The position numbers and the translations under genes are program-made. Below, piece by piece: positions 52,750-62,695 of a DNA stretch of 64,000 bases (position 1 is its first letter; each line of letters opens with the position of its first letter). The DNA is from Pseudomonas bubulae (GTDB lineage: Bacteria; Pseudomonadota; Gammaproteobacteria; Pseudomonadales; Pseudomonadaceae): NCBI RefSeq assembly GCF_900618535.1, contig NZ_UYJA01000001.1, positions 62,001-126,000 of the forward strand, given 5' to 3'. Below the pieces are notes generated by a model. The model saw only the letters and a list, made by a program, of their open reading frames with translations. It searched no databases and was not told the origin of the DNA.

Positions 52750-53979
52750 CTACTTCTCGACCAGGACCTTCGGGTTGGAGTTGCCCCACACCGTATACAG
52801 GTCGGCCAGCAATGCACCGTTGATGTCTTCAACTTCCGCCTGGCTGATTTCGGCCTTGCCCTGTTGCCCGAACAACACCACTTCGTCGCCGCTTTTGACA
52901 TCCGGCGCGTCTGTAACGTCGACCATGAGGGTATTCATCGAGACCTTGCCCACCACCGGCACGCGATGGCCGTTGATCAGCACGATACCCTTGTTGGTAA
53001 AGGCACGGCGGTAACCGTCGGAGTAACCCACGGTGATATTGGCCAGTTTCGAGTCGCGCCCCAGCGTCCAGGTGCGGTCATAGCCCACGGTGTTGCCCTT
53101 GGGGTAGCTGTTGACCGAGGCGACATGGGACTTGAATTGCATCACGCGCTTGTAGTCGGTGTGCGACGGCACCGTGTCGCCGAACAACGCACCGCCCGGG
53201 CGAACCATGTCCAGATGCGATTCCGGCACTTCCAGGGTGGCGAACGAGTTGGCCGCATGCAGGGTGATTTTGCTGCGATCGAGTTCTGCAACATTGATCA
53301 GCCATTGTGCCTGCTCGTTGAACGCCTTGAGCCCTGCACGCACGTCGTCGGCGTCTTCTACCGCGAAGTGGGTCATGATCGCGCGCACTTCCAGGTTCGG
53401 CACCTTGGTGATGGCGACCGCGTCGCGGCGGCCCTCGGCGGTGGTCATTTCCACGCCGTTGCGGCTCATGCCGCTGGAGTTCAGGCCCAGGTGCACCACC
53501 AGCGGACGGCCGTGTTTTTCGGCAATCAGGCTGGCCTTGACGGCGAAATCAAGGTTGCCCACCAACTCTTCCATATTGTACGGCAGCGCCGCTTCCAGCT
53601 CGCTGAGTGCTGCCGTACGCACACGGATCAGTTGGCCCTTGAAGCCGCTTTCACGTACCACGCGAGCCTCTTCATTGCTCGCCACGCCAACGCAAGGCAC
53701 ACCGGTAGCGATGATTGAAGGCATCAGCAGGCCGATGCCGTGACCGTAGGCATCGGCCTTGAGCACGGCGCAGATTTTCGATTTGTCGCCCACAGTCGCT
53801 TGCAACACGCCAATGTTGTGGACGAACGCGGCTCTGTTGATCTCGACCCAGGCGTTGCTGTCCTGTGTATTGACCTGGGCAACGCCATCGACCATCGACA
53901 GCGGCGGGGCGGCGAAGGCCGGGTTGTGCATTAAAGCCATGCCCAAAGACAGGGCAAGAAGGGTACGGGTGAAGGGCAT
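52750..53979 (-). CDS. bsr: Periplasmic broad-specificity amino acid racemase (Bsr type)
   Basis: A 409-residue PLP racemase with a signal peptide (to PAFAAPP), making D-amino acids in the periplasm. The PLP lysine is Lys74 in CAVLKADAYGHG. SNEEARVVRESGF, LHAANSFATLEVPESHLDMVRPGGALFGD, and NTVGYDRTWTL...LANITVGYSDGYRR are characteristic. The sequence runs parallel to Pseudomonas putida Bsr, including its length of 409, rather than cytoplasmic Alr of about 360. ATG at 53979 gives the Bsr N-terminus (MPFTRTLLAL). It probably supplies D-amino acids that modify the cell wall and biofilm. Confidence 0.92.
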   Translation of the reverse strand: MPFTRTLLALSLGMALMHNPAFAAPPLSMVDGVAQVNTQDSNAWVEINRAAFVHNIGVLQATVGDKSKICAVLKADAYGHGIGLLMPSIIATGVPCVGVASNEEARVVRESGFKGQLIRVRTAALSELEAALPYNMEELVGNLDFAVKASLIAEKHGRPLVVHLGLNSSGMSRNGVEMTTAEGRRDAVAITKVPNLEVRAIMTHFAVEDADDVRAGLKAFNEQAQWLINVAELDRSKITLHAANSFATLEVPESHLDMVRPGGALFGDTVPSHTDYKRVMQFKSHVASVNSYPKGNTVGYDRTWTLGRDSKLANITVGYSDGYRRAFTNKGIVLINGHRVPVVGKVSMNTLMVDVTDAPDVKSGDEVVLFGQQGKAEISQAEVEDINGALLADLYTVWGNSNPKVLVEK

Positions 53980-54107
53980 TTGCTGAGTTTCCATACGTTA
54001 TTTTTTTTGCGGCAGGGTGACGCGCGGCAATACTAGGATTGGCTTGCAGGAAAAGTCACTCCCCGGGCCGCGTATCTGTCTGAAAGTGTCGTGGTGCCAA
54101 AGGGCAC

Positions 54108-54548
54108 CTATCGCCGCCACGCCAGCAACACCACACCCACGGTAATCAGGCTGATCCCCGCCCATTGGCGAATATCGAGCTTTTCACCCAGCAGCGTCAC
54201 GCCCAGCACGGCCACGATCACCACGCTGAGTTTGTCCACCGGCGCCACCAGTGACGCCTGGCCCAGTTGCAGGGCTCGGTAATAGCAGATCCACGAGGCC
54301 CCGGTGGCCAGCCCCGAGAGCACCAGAAACACATAACTGCGCGCCGAAATCGAGCCCAGCGACTGATACTGGCCGGTTGCGTAGAGGATCAGTGCCAGGC
54401 TCACCAGCACGACGACGGTACGCAGCAAGGTGGCGAAATCGGAGTTGATGCCGGTAATGCCAATTTTGCCGAAAATCGCCGTCATGGCAGCGAACACCGC
54501 CGAGAGCAATGCCCAGAATGTCCAGCTTGAATAGAAAGTCGAGCCCAT
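54108..54548 (-). CDS. Small EamA-family membrane protein
   Basis: A 146-residue membrane protein with five hydrophobic helices and a single EamA half (FWALLSAVFAAMTAIFGKIGITGINSDFATLLRTVVVL, then LATGASWICYYRALQLGQASLVAPVDKLSVVIVAVLGVTLLGEKL). Full-length DMT carriers have two such halves, so this type works as a dimer or pair. Substrate is unknown. The ATG at 54548 has AGG upstream. It stands between the racemase and the glyoxalase-like gene. Confidence 0.88.
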   Translation of the reverse strand: MGSTFYSSWTFWALLSAVFAAMTAIFGKIGITGINSDFATLLRTVVVLVSLALILYATGQYQSLGSISARSYVFLVLSGLATGASWICYYRALQLGQASLVAPVDKLSVVIVAVLGVTLLGEKLDIRQWAGISLITVGVVLLAWRR

Positions 54549-54774
54549 GGGTTTGCCTGAGTGATCGCTGAAGGTGCTTTCAAGCATATGTCATGCAGGG
54601 GCGTTGAGGCTGTAACCCGGTGCAGGGCTTGTGTACTATCGGCACTGGCCGATGCTGCCCGCCGCTCGCTCCCCATGGGAAGGTGAAAGCATGATTATCT
54701 GCCTTTTCCCCTCTCTCTTGACGGTCGAGGTTTGGCAACGCGAGCACCAAAAGCCTTCGCCCCCGGGAGCACTG

Positions 54775-55305
54775 ATGCAGTCAATCGAGCAAGCCAAACA
54801 GATGGCCAAGAGCCTGCGAACCTCGCTGCAGGCGCGCAATCTGGAAGTCACCCATGCCATCGCCCTTGAACTGGTTGCCAGGCAACTGGGTTACAAGGAC
54901 TGGAATACGGCCAGTGCACGGCTGCCTGTGCAGAGTGCTGCGCCGGCAATTAGCTTCGACAGGCCGATTCCGATATTGCGGATGTTTGATGAGGCCAAGG
55001 CCCGAGAGTTCTATCTGGATTTCCTGGGTTTCAGCGTTGAGTTCGAGCACCGCTTCGAAGCAGGTTTGCCGCTCTATCTGGGCATCAGCCGCAGCGGCTT
55101 GCAACTGCATCTTTCCGAGCATCATGGCGATGCCAGCCCCGGCTCCACGGTATTCGTACCCATGGACAATATCGAGTTGCTGCACGACGAGCTAATGGCC
55201 AAGCGCTACGGTTATGGCCGCCCGCAGATTGTCCAGCAGGGCTGGGGACGGGTGCTGGAGGTTCATGACCCGTTTGGCAACCGCATCCGTTTTTGCCAGG
55301 ACTGA
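54775..55305 (+). CDS. Glyoxalase/bleomycin-resistance (VOC) family protein
   Basis: A 176-residue protein. A small N-terminal helical part (QAKQMAKSLRTSLQARNLEVTHAIALELVARQLGYKDWNTASARL) precedes a VOC fold (IPILRMFDEAKAREFYLDFLGFSVEFEHRFEAGLPLYLGISRSGLQLHLSEHHGD...GRVLEVHDPFGNRIRFCQD). Candidate metal ligands are His and Glu residues in LQLHLSEH and VLEVHDP. The N-terminal helical part is found with VOC domains in other bacteria. Antibiotic binding or a lyase activity cannot be told apart. ATG at 54775 has GGGAG upstream. Confidence 0.82.
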   Translation: MQSIEQAKQMAKSLRTSLQARNLEVTHAIALELVARQLGYKDWNTASARLPVQSAAPAISFDRPIPILRMFDEAKAREFYLDFLGFSVEFEHRFEAGLPLYLGISRSGLQLHLSEHHGDASPGSTVFVPMDNIELLHDELMAKRYGYGRPQIVQQGWGRVLEVHDPFGNRIRFCQD

Positions 55306-55312
55306 CGGATCT

Positions 55313-56119
55313 TCAGCCCCGTGAGCGCTCATAAGCCGCTGTCATGATCTGCCAGGTTTGTGCATCCGCCGGGATCAGATGCTCGATACGCATTGAGGTT
55401 ACGGTGATATCGAGCGGCATGCCGAATGTGGTGAAGGTGGACATGAAGTTCAGCTCGCCATGGACGCAGGCAATGCGGGTCAAGACCAGTGGCGGCAGTT
55501 CCCGGGGCAGGGCCGCGAGGGTGTCCGGGGCGCTGAGGGTTTGCATAAGACTGGCCAGTACGGGGTTGGACAGGGCCTCGCGTGTCGCCCGTTGCCAGGC
55601 CAGGGTTCTTATTTCTTCGGGGTTGATCAGGTAATCACCCAGGCCGCCGGGTTGCAGCAGTGTGGTCAGCAGGTTCAAGTCCCTGGCCGCGTCTGCGGGT
55701 AGCCCGACCAGGCTGAACAGGGCTGCGGTGCTGGCGTTGGCATCCAGCACCTGCCAGTGGCTGCCCAACACAATCGCCGGGGCGGGGTTGTTGGCGTGCA
55801 ACACATGGCTGATGGCCTCACGTACGGCCTCCATGGCCGGCGAAGAGAGCGGCGTTGTCTCGTAGCGCGGCGCATAACCCGAGGCCAGAAACAGGCTGTT
55901 GCACTGCTCCAGCGGTACCTCGAGGGCCATCAGCAGGTTATGCAAGGTGCCGGGGCCGGGTTTGGCGCGCCCGGTTTCGATGCAGCTCAAATGGCGTTGG
56001 GAAATACCCGTGATCAAGGCCAGCTCCAGCTGGCTCATACCGGCCTGACGGCGCAGCAGACGCAGCTGCGGGCCAGCGGTTGTCGGGGTGTTGATGCGGG
56101 GAAAGGTCAGGTTGTTCAT
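55313..56119 (-). CDS. XRE-type regulator with MmyB-like ligand domain
   Basis: A 268-residue regulator. The N-terminal Cro/cI-type helix-turn-helix (LRLLRRQAGMSQLELALITGISQRHLSCIETGRAKPGPGTLHNLLMALEV) is clear. The C-terminal domain (HWQVLDANASTAALFSLVG...LNLLTTLLQPGGLGDYLINPEEI) is of the MmyB/PAS-like type that binds small ligands. No target is certain; it is convergent with the glyoxalase gene and divergent from a DUF2834 gene about 110 bp away. Starts 36 and 93 bp upstream remain possible. Confidence 0.86.
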   Translation of the reverse strand: MNNLTFPRINTPTTAGPQLRLLRRQAGMSQLELALITGISQRHLSCIETGRAKPGPGTLHNLLMALEVPLEQCNSLFLASGYAPRYETTPLSSPAMEAVREAISHVLHANNPAPAIVLGSHWQVLDANASTAALFSLVGLPADAARDLNLLTTLLQPGGLGDYLINPEEIRTLAWQRATREALSNPVLASLMQTLSAPDTLAALPRELPPLVLTRIACVHGELNFMSTFTTFGMPLDITVTSMRIEHLIPADAQTWQIMTAAYERSRG

Positions 56120-56233
56120 CCATAAACTCTGGCAGGGGCAAAAGGCTGAGTCCATGACCTGTGAGGTCATTGCCGGTGGGGGAAAAGTATCACTAACTGG
56201 AGCCTTGTCCACTTCGTCGATTCGGAAATGCTA

Positions 56234-56584
56234 ATGAAAAAATCCTGTCTCGCCCTTGCCGCGTTGCTCGGGTTCTCTGCTTACACAATCTTCACGATGT
56301 TGACCGCCCACCAGTCCCTTGCAGCTTTCGGACTGGAACTGATGGCCAGCCCGGACACGGCTCAAGTGGTGATCGACCTGTACCTGATGGCGGCGCTGGC
56401 TTGCGTGTGGATGTACCGCGATGCACGCGGTAAAGGCCGCTCGCTGGCCAGTGTGCTGCCGTACCTGCTGCTGACCGCGGTCTTCGTCGCCATCGGCCCG
56501 CTGCTGTATATCGTGGTCGAGGGGTTCGTACGCAACCCGGGCACAAACAGCCGGGCCTGTCTGAAAACGCCGCGCCAACCCTGA
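56234..56584 (+). CDS. DUF2834-family small membrane protein
   Basis: A 116-residue protein with three hydrophobic helices (LALAALLGFSAYTIFTMLTA, VVIDLYLMAALACVWMYRDARGKG, LPYLLLTAVFVAIGPLLYIVVEG). The helix spacing and the WMYRDARGKGRSL loop match DUF2834. Function unknown. The second ATG (56234) has GGA 7 bases upstream and is preferred to the first. It is divergent from the XRE regulator. Confidence 0.8.
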   Translation: MKKSCLALAALLGFSAYTIFTMLTAHQSLAAFGLELMASPDTAQVVIDLYLMAALACVWMYRDARGKGRSLASVLPYLLLTAVFVAIGPLLYIVVEGFVRNPGTNSRACLKTPRQP

Positions 56585-56683
56585 CATTGCGACACCTTTC
56601 ACACCTGCGCACTGTTGTGCATTAGATTCAGCCCCGCATAATGCGGGCATAAAAACAGTGTGGCGTAGCGCAGAAGGGGTGGT

Positions 56684-57397
56684 GTGTTGTCGAGCAGTGA
56701 TAAAAGCGTGGTCGAGCTGAATTGGGCCGAGGTAGGGGATGGTTTCAAGCAGCTGTTGCCCATTTCCATGTTTGTGGTGGTGTTCGGTGTGGCCTTCGGT
56801 CTGGCTGCCGCGCAGACCGGTCTGGACAACAGCGCCAGTTTGTTGATGAGCGCTTTGGTATTTGCCGGGGCCTCGCAGTTTGGTGCCCTTGATCTCTGGG
56901 GGGCGCAGGTCCCGGTAGTGCCCCTGATCGTCACGGTGTTTGCCATCAATGCCCGCCATCTGCTGATGGGTGCGACCTTGTATCCCTGGCTGCGCGAGCT
57001 GCCTGCGGCCAAGCGCTACGGGGTGATGATGGTGATCTCGGATGCCAACTGGGCAATGTCGATGCAGGCATTCAACAGCGGCAAATCGGGCATCGGCCTG
57101 ATCCTGGGCGGTGGCATAGCCCTGTGGGCGGCCTGGGTGCTGGGCAGTTGGCTGGGCGTGTACTTCGGCAGCGCAATTGAAGACCCGGTCAGCCTGGGCC
57201 TGGACATGGTGATGGGCTGTTTTCTGCTGGCGATGGTAATCGGCGGGCAAAAAAACCTGCGCATGCTGATTATCTGGTGCGTGGCGGGCGCCTCGTCGCT
57301 GTTGGCGTACCGCTACTTGCCTGAAAACAGCCATGTGGTGGTCGGCGCATTGGCGGGCGGGGTGTTGGGTGCGGTGTGGATGGAGAAGAAAAAATGA
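56684..57397 (+). CDS. AzlC-family branched-chain amino acid exporter subunit
   Basis: A 237-residue inner-membrane protein with about seven helices. The AzlC signature FKQLLPISMFVVVFGVAFGLAAAQTGLD...SALVFAGASQFGALDLWGAQ and INARHLLMGATLYPWLRELPAAKRYGVMMVISDANWAMSM are visible. With AzlD it exports branched-chain amino acids or analogues. Start is TTG with AAGGGG upstream. Its stop overlaps the azlD start (ATGA). Confidence 0.9.
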   Translation: MLSSSDKSVVELNWAEVGDGFKQLLPISMFVVVFGVAFGLAAAQTGLDNSASLLMSALVFAGASQFGALDLWGAQVPVVPLIVTVFAINARHLLMGATLYPWLRELPAAKRYGVMMVISDANWAMSMQAFNSGKSGIGLILGGGIALWAAWVLGSWLGVYFGSAIEDPVSLGLDMVMGCFLLAMVIGGQKNLRMLIIWCVAGASSLLAYRYLPENSHVVVGALAGGVLGAVWMEKKK

Positions 57398-57702
57398 GCA
57401 TCGATACCGCCGGTTACGGCACCTTCATCATTGTTCTGATTATGGCTGTGGTCACGTTGATTACGCGTTTGGGGGGCGTTTTCGTGATGTCCTTCGTGCC
57501 CATCAACTACCGGGTGCAGCAATTTATCAGCGCCATGTCGGGCTCGGTGCTGGTCGCCTTGCTCGCGCCCCTGGCCCTCAACGGCGATAACGGCGCACGG
57601 CTGGCCTTGCTGACCACCGCAGCAGTGATGCTGCTGCTCAAGAAGCCGCTGCCGGCGATTGCCGCAGGGGTGATCGCGGCTGCGGTGTTCAGGCATCTGT
57701 AA
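57394..57702 (+). CDS. AzlD-family partner subunit
   Basis: A 102-residue membrane protein with three to four helices (YGTFIIVLIMAVVTLITRLGGVFVM, QQFISAMSGSVLVALLAPLAL, AVMLLLKKPLPAIAAGVIAAAV). It is the small second component of AzlCD exporters. ATG overlaps the azlC stop codon and has GGAG upstream. Confidence 0.9.
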   Translation: MSIDTAGYGTFIIVLIMAVVTLITRLGGVFVMSFVPINYRVQQFISAMSGSVLVALLAPLALNGDNGARLALLTTAAVMLLLKKPLPAIAAGVIAAAVFRHL

Positions 57703-57758
57703 ATGACCAGGTTGAAGAAGTCGAGGCGCGCGTCGACTTCTTCAACAACAGCCACTGT

Positions 57759-58454
57759 TCAAATTGAGCGCTGATTGACCCGCTGGCTCAGTTCTTGCGC
57801 CGACTCCTTGCGTTCGGAATACCGGTCAACCAGGTCCGGGCGATCGCGCAGCAATACGGTGAACTTCACCAGTTCCTCCATGACATCGACCACGCGGTCA
57901 TACAGCGCAGACGGTTTCATGCGGTTGTGCTGGTCAAACTCCAGATAGGCCTTGGGCACCGAAGATTGGTTGGGGATGGTGAACATGCGCATCCAGCGAC
58001 CCAGCACGCGTAACTGGTTGACCACATTAAATGACTGGGAGCCGCCGCACACCTGCATCACCGCGAGGGTTTTGCCCTGAGTCGGGCGTACCGCGCCCAA
58101 TGCCAGAGGCACCCAGTCGATTTGCGCCTTGAACACAGCTGACATCGCGCCATGCCGTTCCGGCGAGCACCACACTTGCCCTTCAGACCACTGCATCAGT
58201 TCCAGCAGTTCCTGGACTTTGGGGTGATCATTCGGGGCGTCATCGGGCAGCGGCAGGCCCGAGGGGTTGAAGATCCGAGTCTGGGCGCCAAAGTGTTCGA
58301 GCAATCTGGCCGCTTCCTCTACCAGCAGGCGGCTGAACGAGCGTTCCCGCGTCGAACCGTATAACAACAGGATGCGTGGTTTGTGCGGGCTAGCGGGTTG
58401 CACGGTTTTGGCAGAAATCAATGTGGTGTCGAGATTGGGCAGTGTGTCGCTCAT
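57759..58454 (-). CDS. arsH: Arsenical resistance flavoprotein ArsH
   Basis: A 231-residue NADPH:FMN oxidoreductase that oxidises organoarsenicals and protects against arsenite-linked stress. Recognised by [86 protein letters not shown] and the C-terminal [26 protein letters not shown]. It is the last gene of arsRBCH, 11 bp behind arsC. Confidence 0.96.
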   Translation of the reverse strand: MSDTLPNLDTTLISAKTVQPASPHKPRILLLYGSTRERSFSRLLVEEAARLLEHFGAQTRIFNPSGLPLPDDAPNDHPKVQELLELMQWSEGQVWCSPERHGAMSAVFKAQIDWVPLALGAVRPTQGKTLAVMQVCGGSQSFNVVNQLRVLGRWMRMFTIPNQSSVPKAYLEFDQHNRMKPSALYDRVVDVMEELVKFTVLLRDRPDLVDRYSERKESAQELSQRVNQRSI

Positions 58455-58465
58455 GGTGGCTCCGG

Positions 58466-58936
58466 TTACAGGGTGCTGATACGGTCGAGTTCGCGTTTAA
58501 GTGCCGCGGGCTCAAGCCGGGTAAAGGGCAGGGCGAAAAAGGCCCGGCAGCGCGTTTCGATATGCGCCAGGGTGGCGTGGAACGCGGCGGTTACGGTCGC
58601 CTCGTCACCCTTGACCTCTGAAGGGTCTGCCAGCCCCCAGTGGGCTTTGATGGCCGGGCCGAAATACACCGGGCACGCCTCAGCGGCGGCCTTGTCGCAG
58701 AGGGTGATGACAATATCCGGCGGGTTGTCTTCGTAGGCGTCATTGCCCTTGCTGCTCAGGCCGTCTATGCCGATACCGGCTTCTTGCAGGATGAGCAGGC
58801 TGCGGGGCAACACCTGCCCCCGGGGAAAACTGCCCGCACTGATGGCCTGGAACCCTGGCGGCGCCAGATGGTTGAACATGGCTTCGGACAGAATGCTGCG
58901 ACAGCTATTGGCGGTACACATAAACAGAACACGCAT
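58466..58936 (-). CDS. arsC: Arsenate reductase ArsC, LMW-phosphatase type
   Basis: A 156-residue enzyme reducing arsenate to arsenite for export. The phosphatase-like loop is at the N-terminus, Cys7-x5-Arg13 ([15 protein letters not shown]). Two further cysteines in [15 protein letters not shown] are placed like the redox pair of thioredoxin-coupled Ars[13 protein letters not shown] supplies the acid Asp. Start at 58936 gives the family N-terminus; an extended frame upstream lies within arsB. Confidence 0.93.
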   Translation of the reverse strand: MRVLFMCTANSCRSILSEAMFNHLAPPGFQAISAGSFPRGQVLPRSLLILQEAGIGIDGLSSKGNDAYEDNPPDIVITLCDKAAAEACPVYFGPAIKAHWGLADPSEVKGDEATVTAAFHATLAHIETRCRAFFALPFTRLEPAALKRELDRISTL

Positions 58937-58959
58937 GGTAGTTGCTCTTTGCGGTGGTA

Positions 58960-60243
58960 TTAAAGGCTCAGGCGCAAAGCCAGGGCAGACAGGGTGACAA
59001 GCAGAATCGGCAGGGTCAGGATCAGCCCCACCTTGAAGTAGTAACCCCAGGTGATGCGAATGCCCTTGCGTGCCAGCACATGCAACCACAGAAGGGTGGC
59101 CAGACTGCCGATGGGGGTGATTTTCGGGCCCAGGTCGGAGCCGATGACATTGGCGTAGATCATCGCCTCGCGGATCACCCCGCTGGCATCACTGGCCTGG
59201 ATTGACAGCGCGCCGAGCAAGACCCCGGGCATATTGTTCATCACCGAAGACAGCAGTGCGGCGAGCACGCCGGTGCCCAGGGTGGCGGCCCAAAGGCCGG
59301 ACTCGGCCAACTGATTGAGAACCAGCGTCAGGTGGTGGGTCAGCCCGGCATTTTTCAGCCCGTACACCACCAGGTACATACCCAGTGAGAACGTCACCAC
59401 CTGCCAGGGAGCTTCGCGCAACACCCGTCGCGTTGAAATGACGTGGCTGCGCGCAGCCACAGCGAATAGCAGGGCGGCGCACACTGCAGCAATCGCGCTG
59501 ACTGGAATGCCCAGTGGTTCCAGTGCAAACAGGCCTGTGAGCAGCAAGACCAGAACCCCCCAGCCGACAGCAAACGTCAACGGGTCGCGTATGGCCTTTC
59601 GTGGTTCGGGCAGCTCATCAAGACAATAGTGGCGTGGAATATCGCGGCGGAAAAACCCGTACAACACCAGCAGCGTGGCGGCGACTGCAACGCAGTTGAC
59701 CGGTACCATGACCGCGGCATAGGCGCTGAAACCCAGGCCGAAGTAGTCGGCCGAGACAATATTGACCAGGTTCGACACCACCAGCGGCAGGCTGGCAGTA
59801 TCGGCAATAAAGCCTGCGGCCATGACAAACGCCAGGGTTGAGGCGGCAGAAAAGCGCAAGGCGAGCAGTATCGAGATCACGATGGGGGTCAGGATCAGTG
59901 CCGCGCCGTCATTGGCAAACAGTGCCGATACACCGGCCCCCAGCAGCACGGTAAACACAAACAGGCGGCGGCCATCACCCTTGGCCCAGCGGGCCACATG
60001 CAGGGCCGCCCACTGAAAGAAACCTGCTTCGTCGAGCAACAGGCTGATGATGATCACGGCGATAAAAGTGGCCGTGGCATTCCATACAATGGCCCACACT
60101 TGGGCAATATCGTGCAGTGATACCGCCCCCGCAAGCAGTGCCACAACCGCACCCAGTGAGGCACTCCAGCCCACCCCCAGGCCCTTGGGCTGCCAGATGA
60201 CCAGAACCAGAGTGACCAAAAAAATTGCGAAGGCGATAAGCAT
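58960..60243 (-). CDS. arsB: Arsenite efflux pump ArsB
   Basis: A 427-residue inner-membrane protein with 11-12 helices, expelling arsenite (and antimonite). Motifs of the ArsB family: [91 protein letters not shown] and [13 protein letters not shown]...[27 protein letters not shown]. It lies 8 bp behind arsR in the operon. The start ATG is at the ArsB N-terminus ([12 protein letters not shown]). Confidence 0.95.
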   Translation of the reverse strand: MLIAFAIFLVTLVLVIWQPKGLGVGWSASLGAVVALLAGAVSLHDIAQVWAIVWNATATFIAVIIISLLLDEAGFFQWAALHVARWAKGDGRRLFVFTVLLGAGVSALFANDGAALILTPIVISILLALRFSAASTLAFVMAAGFIADTASLPLVVSNLVNIVSADYFGLGFSAYAAVMVPVNCVAVAATLLVLYGFFRRDIPRHYCLDELPEPRKAIRDPLTFAVGWGVLVLLLTGLFALEPLGIPVSAIAAVCAALLFAVAARSHVISTRRVLREAPWQVVTFSLGMYLVVYGLKNAGLTHHLTLVLNQLAESGLWAATLGTGVLAALLSSVMNNMPGVLLGALSIQASDASGVIREAMIYANVIGSDLGPKITPIGSLATLLWLHVLARKGIRITWGYYFKVGLILTLPILLVTLSALALRLSL

Positions 60244-60251
60244 CGGACGTC

Positions 60252-60599
60252 TCAGCAGCAGGCAATGGTGTTGAGCGGGCGCTCGCCCATGGCAGAGAGC
60301 CGGGCACTGTCGTGCGCAAGCCACTCGGTGTTGGCCAGCAGGGTGGTTTCAAGAACGCTGCGCACCCAGTCCGGCAGTTGCGGGTTGAGGCGGTAATACA
60401 CCCACTGCCCCTGGCGGCGGTCGAGCAGCAACCCGCAGCCTCGAAGCTGGGCCAGATGGCGGGAAACTTTCGGTTGGCTTTCATCCAGGGCACAGACCAG
60501 TTCGCATACACAGAGCTCGCCCTCACGGGCGATCAGCAAGGTGGCCCTGGCGCGGGTTTCATCGGACAGGCATTTGAACAGTGCGGCGGGACTGAGCAT
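60252..60599 (-). CDS. arsR: Arsenic-responsive repressor ArsR
   Basis: A 115-residue winged-helix repressor of the SmtB/ArsR type. The arsenite-binding [11 protein letters not shown] motif (Cys-Val-Cys and a further Cys) is located at the DNA-recognition helix, followed by [37 protein letters not shown]-terminal CC pair ends the protein. It is the first gene of arsRBCH and lies behind a large inverted repeat that is its likely operator. Confidence 0.95.
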   Translation of the reverse strand: MLSPAALFKCLSDETRARATLLIAREGELCVCELVCALDESQPKVSRHLAQLRGCGLLLDRRQGQWVYYRLNPQLPDWVRSVLETTLLANTEWLAHDSARLSAMGERPLNTIACC

Positions 60600-60616
60600 G
60601 GTGACTCTCTGTGTAT

Positions 60617-60652
60617 ACATATGGAAATTCGAATATACGGATATCCATATGT
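60617..60652. promoter_or_regulatory. Inverted repeat upstream of arsR (candidate operator)
   Basis: ACATATGGA (60617-60625) and TCCATATGT (60644-60652) are perfect arms around an AT-rich centre (ATTCGAATATACGGATA), 18 bp upstream of the arsR start. Position and symmetry fit an ArsR-dimer site with autorepression. Confidence 0.65.
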
Positions 60653-60691
60653 AACTTCAACCTTGATCCCCCGCAAGACATGCTCGGTAAA

Positions 60692-60779
60692 GGTGGGAGC
60701 CGGGCTTGCCGGCGATGGCGTCGACGCGGTTTGACTGAGCCACCGCGCCGGCTGTATCGCGAGCAAGCCCGCTCCCACA
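60692..60779. repeat. REP-like pair of the second family type
   Basis: GTGGGAGCCGGGCTTGCC (from 60693) and GAGCAAGCCCGCTCCCAC (ending 60778) are imperfect inverted arms separated by about 50 bases, in the gap between ars and trmK genes. They are related to, but distinct from, the GTGGGAGCGAGC REPs. Confidence 0.75.
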
Positions 60780-60876
60780 GGGGCGGCGTGTGCCGGTGCT
60801 TTACCCGGGCCTGCTCACCGCGCATCATGTGCCGCCCCCCACACTGGCGGGCATCCGTGGTGAAAAGGAACAGCAG

Positions 60877-61572
60877 TTGAACGAACACACATTGTCCATG
60901 CGTCTGGAGCGCGTGGCAGCCCATATGCCGGCCGGTGCGCGGCTGGCCGATATCGGCTCGGACCACGGCTACCTGCCGGTGGCGTTGCTGCGTCGGGGGG
61001 CCATTGCCGCCGCCGTGGCGGGCGAGGTGGCCCTGACGCCCTTTCAGGCGGCCCGGCGTACCGTGCGCGAAAACGGCTTCGAGCAACGCATTAGCGTGCG
61101 CCATGCCAGTGGCCTGGCAGCGATCAGGCCGCAGGACGAGATTACGGCGATCAGCATCTGCGGCATGGGCGGCGAGACCATCCGCGATATTCTTGCAAGT
61201 GGCAAGGCACACCTGAGCGGACGGGAGCGCCTGATCCTGCAACCCAACGGCGGCGAGCAGCCTTTACGGCAATGGTTGATGGAAAACCACTACCACATCC
61301 TTTGCGAAGAACTGCTGCGGGAAAACCGTTTCTACTACGAAATCATCGTCGCCGAACGCATCGGACCGGTGAGCTATACCGCCGAGCAATTGTACTTTGG
61401 CCCCTTCCAGATGCAGGCGCGCAGCCCGCTGTTTCTGGGTAAGTGGCAACGTATGCTGGGTGAAAAACGCAAGGTTCTGAGCAATCTTGCCCTGGCGCGC
61501 CAGGCCGTGCCCGAAGCCCGGGTGGAGGAAATTGCCCGACAGGTCAGATGGATCAGCGAACTGCTGGCTTGA
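60877..61572 (+). CDS. tRNA (adenine-N1)-methyltransferase, TrmK-like
   Basis: A 231-residue SAM-dependent methyltransferase. The AdoMet loop is ADIGSDHGYLPVALLRRG (residues 24-41), and ISICGMGGETIRDIL and LILQPNGGEQPLRQWLMENHYHILCEELLRENRFYYEIIVAE correspond to the TrmK family, which methylates A22 of tRNA. TTG at 60877 is used because AAGGA lies 7 bases upstream. It lies between the ars operon and a LysR gene and is probably transcribed alone. Some proteins in this family remain uncharacterised in gamma-proteobacteria. Confidence 0.88.
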   Translation: MNEHTLSMRLERVAAHMPAGARLADIGSDHGYLPVALLRRGAIAAAVAGEVALTPFQAARRTVRENGFEQRISVRHASGLAAIRPQDEITAISICGMGGETIRDILASGKAHLSGRERLILQPNGGEQPLRQWLMENHYHILCEELLRENRFYYEIIVAERIGPVSYTAEQLYFGPFQMQARSPLFLGKWQRMLGEKRKVLSNLALARQAVPEARVEEIARQVRWISELLA

Positions 61573-61634
61573 GTCTCGACTCATGCGGCGCAGCCATGCC
61601 AGCAAGTGTACTTGAAGGGGGTCGCTGAGCCTGT

Positions 61635-62540
61635 TCAGGGTTGAGTGTTGCCATCGAGCATGGCAATAAAGTGCTGTATCAGCGGTGACGGGTTATGGGC
61701 ATGCCAGTTCATGTACAGGCCGATGGTCGGGTTGGCAGCGCCTGTCAGCGGCCGGATCGGGCGGAACGCTACCTTGTCGCGCAGCGTCGAGCCAGCGAGG
61801 GATTGCGGCACCAGGGCCACGCCAAAACCGCAACTTACCAGGCCGATCAGGGTATGCAGTTGTGCGGCCTCCTGAACCACCCTGGGGTAGAACCCGGCGT
61901 TTTCGCACAGGCCGATCAACTGGCCGTGATAGCCGCTGCCCAGGGCTTGTGGAGTAAAGACAAAGTCTTCGTCAGCAAAATCGCGCAGCTCGATGGGCCC
62001 TGACTGCGCCTTGGGATGATCCAGGGGCAGGGCCATGACTATGGCCTCGTCGAGCAACAGGCGCGATTCGATGTCGGCTGCGATGAAGGGCAGTTTGCGC
62101 ATAAAGGCGATATCGGTCTCGGCAGCCAGCAGCGCTTCGGCCTGGCTGGAGGAAGGCATTTCCTTGATCACCAGCTGGACCTGGGGAAAGGTTTGGCGAA
62201 ACTGCCTGAGGCTGTTGAGCAACGGCTCGTAGTACGCGATAGACACCGCGCTGACAGTGAGCACACCGGCTACCCCTTGCGCCACCTGGCGGGCGTACTC
62301 CACCCCCTGTTCCAGTTCCTTGAGTGTGCGACAGGCCGCCTGCAAAAAGGCCTGGCCTGCGGGCGTCAGCTTGACCTCGCGCCTGCTGCGGGTGAACAGG
62401 GCTAACCCCAGCTTGTCTTCCAGTCGGCTGATCGCCTGGCTCAGGGGTGGCTGGGCCATGTGCAGGCGCACGGCGGCCTTGTGGAAATGCAGTTCCTCAG
62501 CCACCGCGATGAACTGACGGAGCAGTCGGGTTTCGATCAT
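61635..62540 (-). CDS. LysR-family regulator
   Basis: A 301-residue LysR protein. The N-terminal helix-turn-helix (LLRQFIAVAEELHFHKAAVRLHMAQPPLSQAISRLEDKLGLALFTRSRREVKLTPAG) is followed by the effector domain (VSIAYYEPLLNSLRQFRQTFPQVQLVIKEM). Such regulators usually control the divergent neighbour, here an SDR gene 156 bp away. The effector is unknown. Confidence 0.93.
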   Translation of the reverse strand: MIETRLLRQFIAVAEELHFHKAAVRLHMAQPPLSQAISRLEDKLGLALFTRSRREVKLTPAGQAFLQAACRTLKELEQGVEYARQVAQGVAGVLTVSAVSIAYYEPLLNSLRQFRQTFPQVQLVIKEMPSSSQAEALLAAETDIAFMRKLPFIAADIESRLLLDEAIVMALPLDHPKAQSGPIELRDFADEDFVFTPQALGSGYHGQLIGLCENAGFYPRVVQEAAQLHTLIGLVSCGFGVALVPQSLAGSTLRDKVAFRPIRPLTGAANPTIGLYMNWHAHNPSPLIQHFIAMLDGNTQP

Positions 62541-62695
62541 GTGCAGTGTTCCTTCCTTTGAACGGGGTTATCTGCGAACACCGCCGCTCTCACAGAGGGG
62601 CTGATAGGCAGCGGGTATCAACGGGCCTGTTGAACGGTATTAAACAACGCGCCTTTTGATTGTTACGGTGAAGTATCAATCAAGAGGGCATCCTT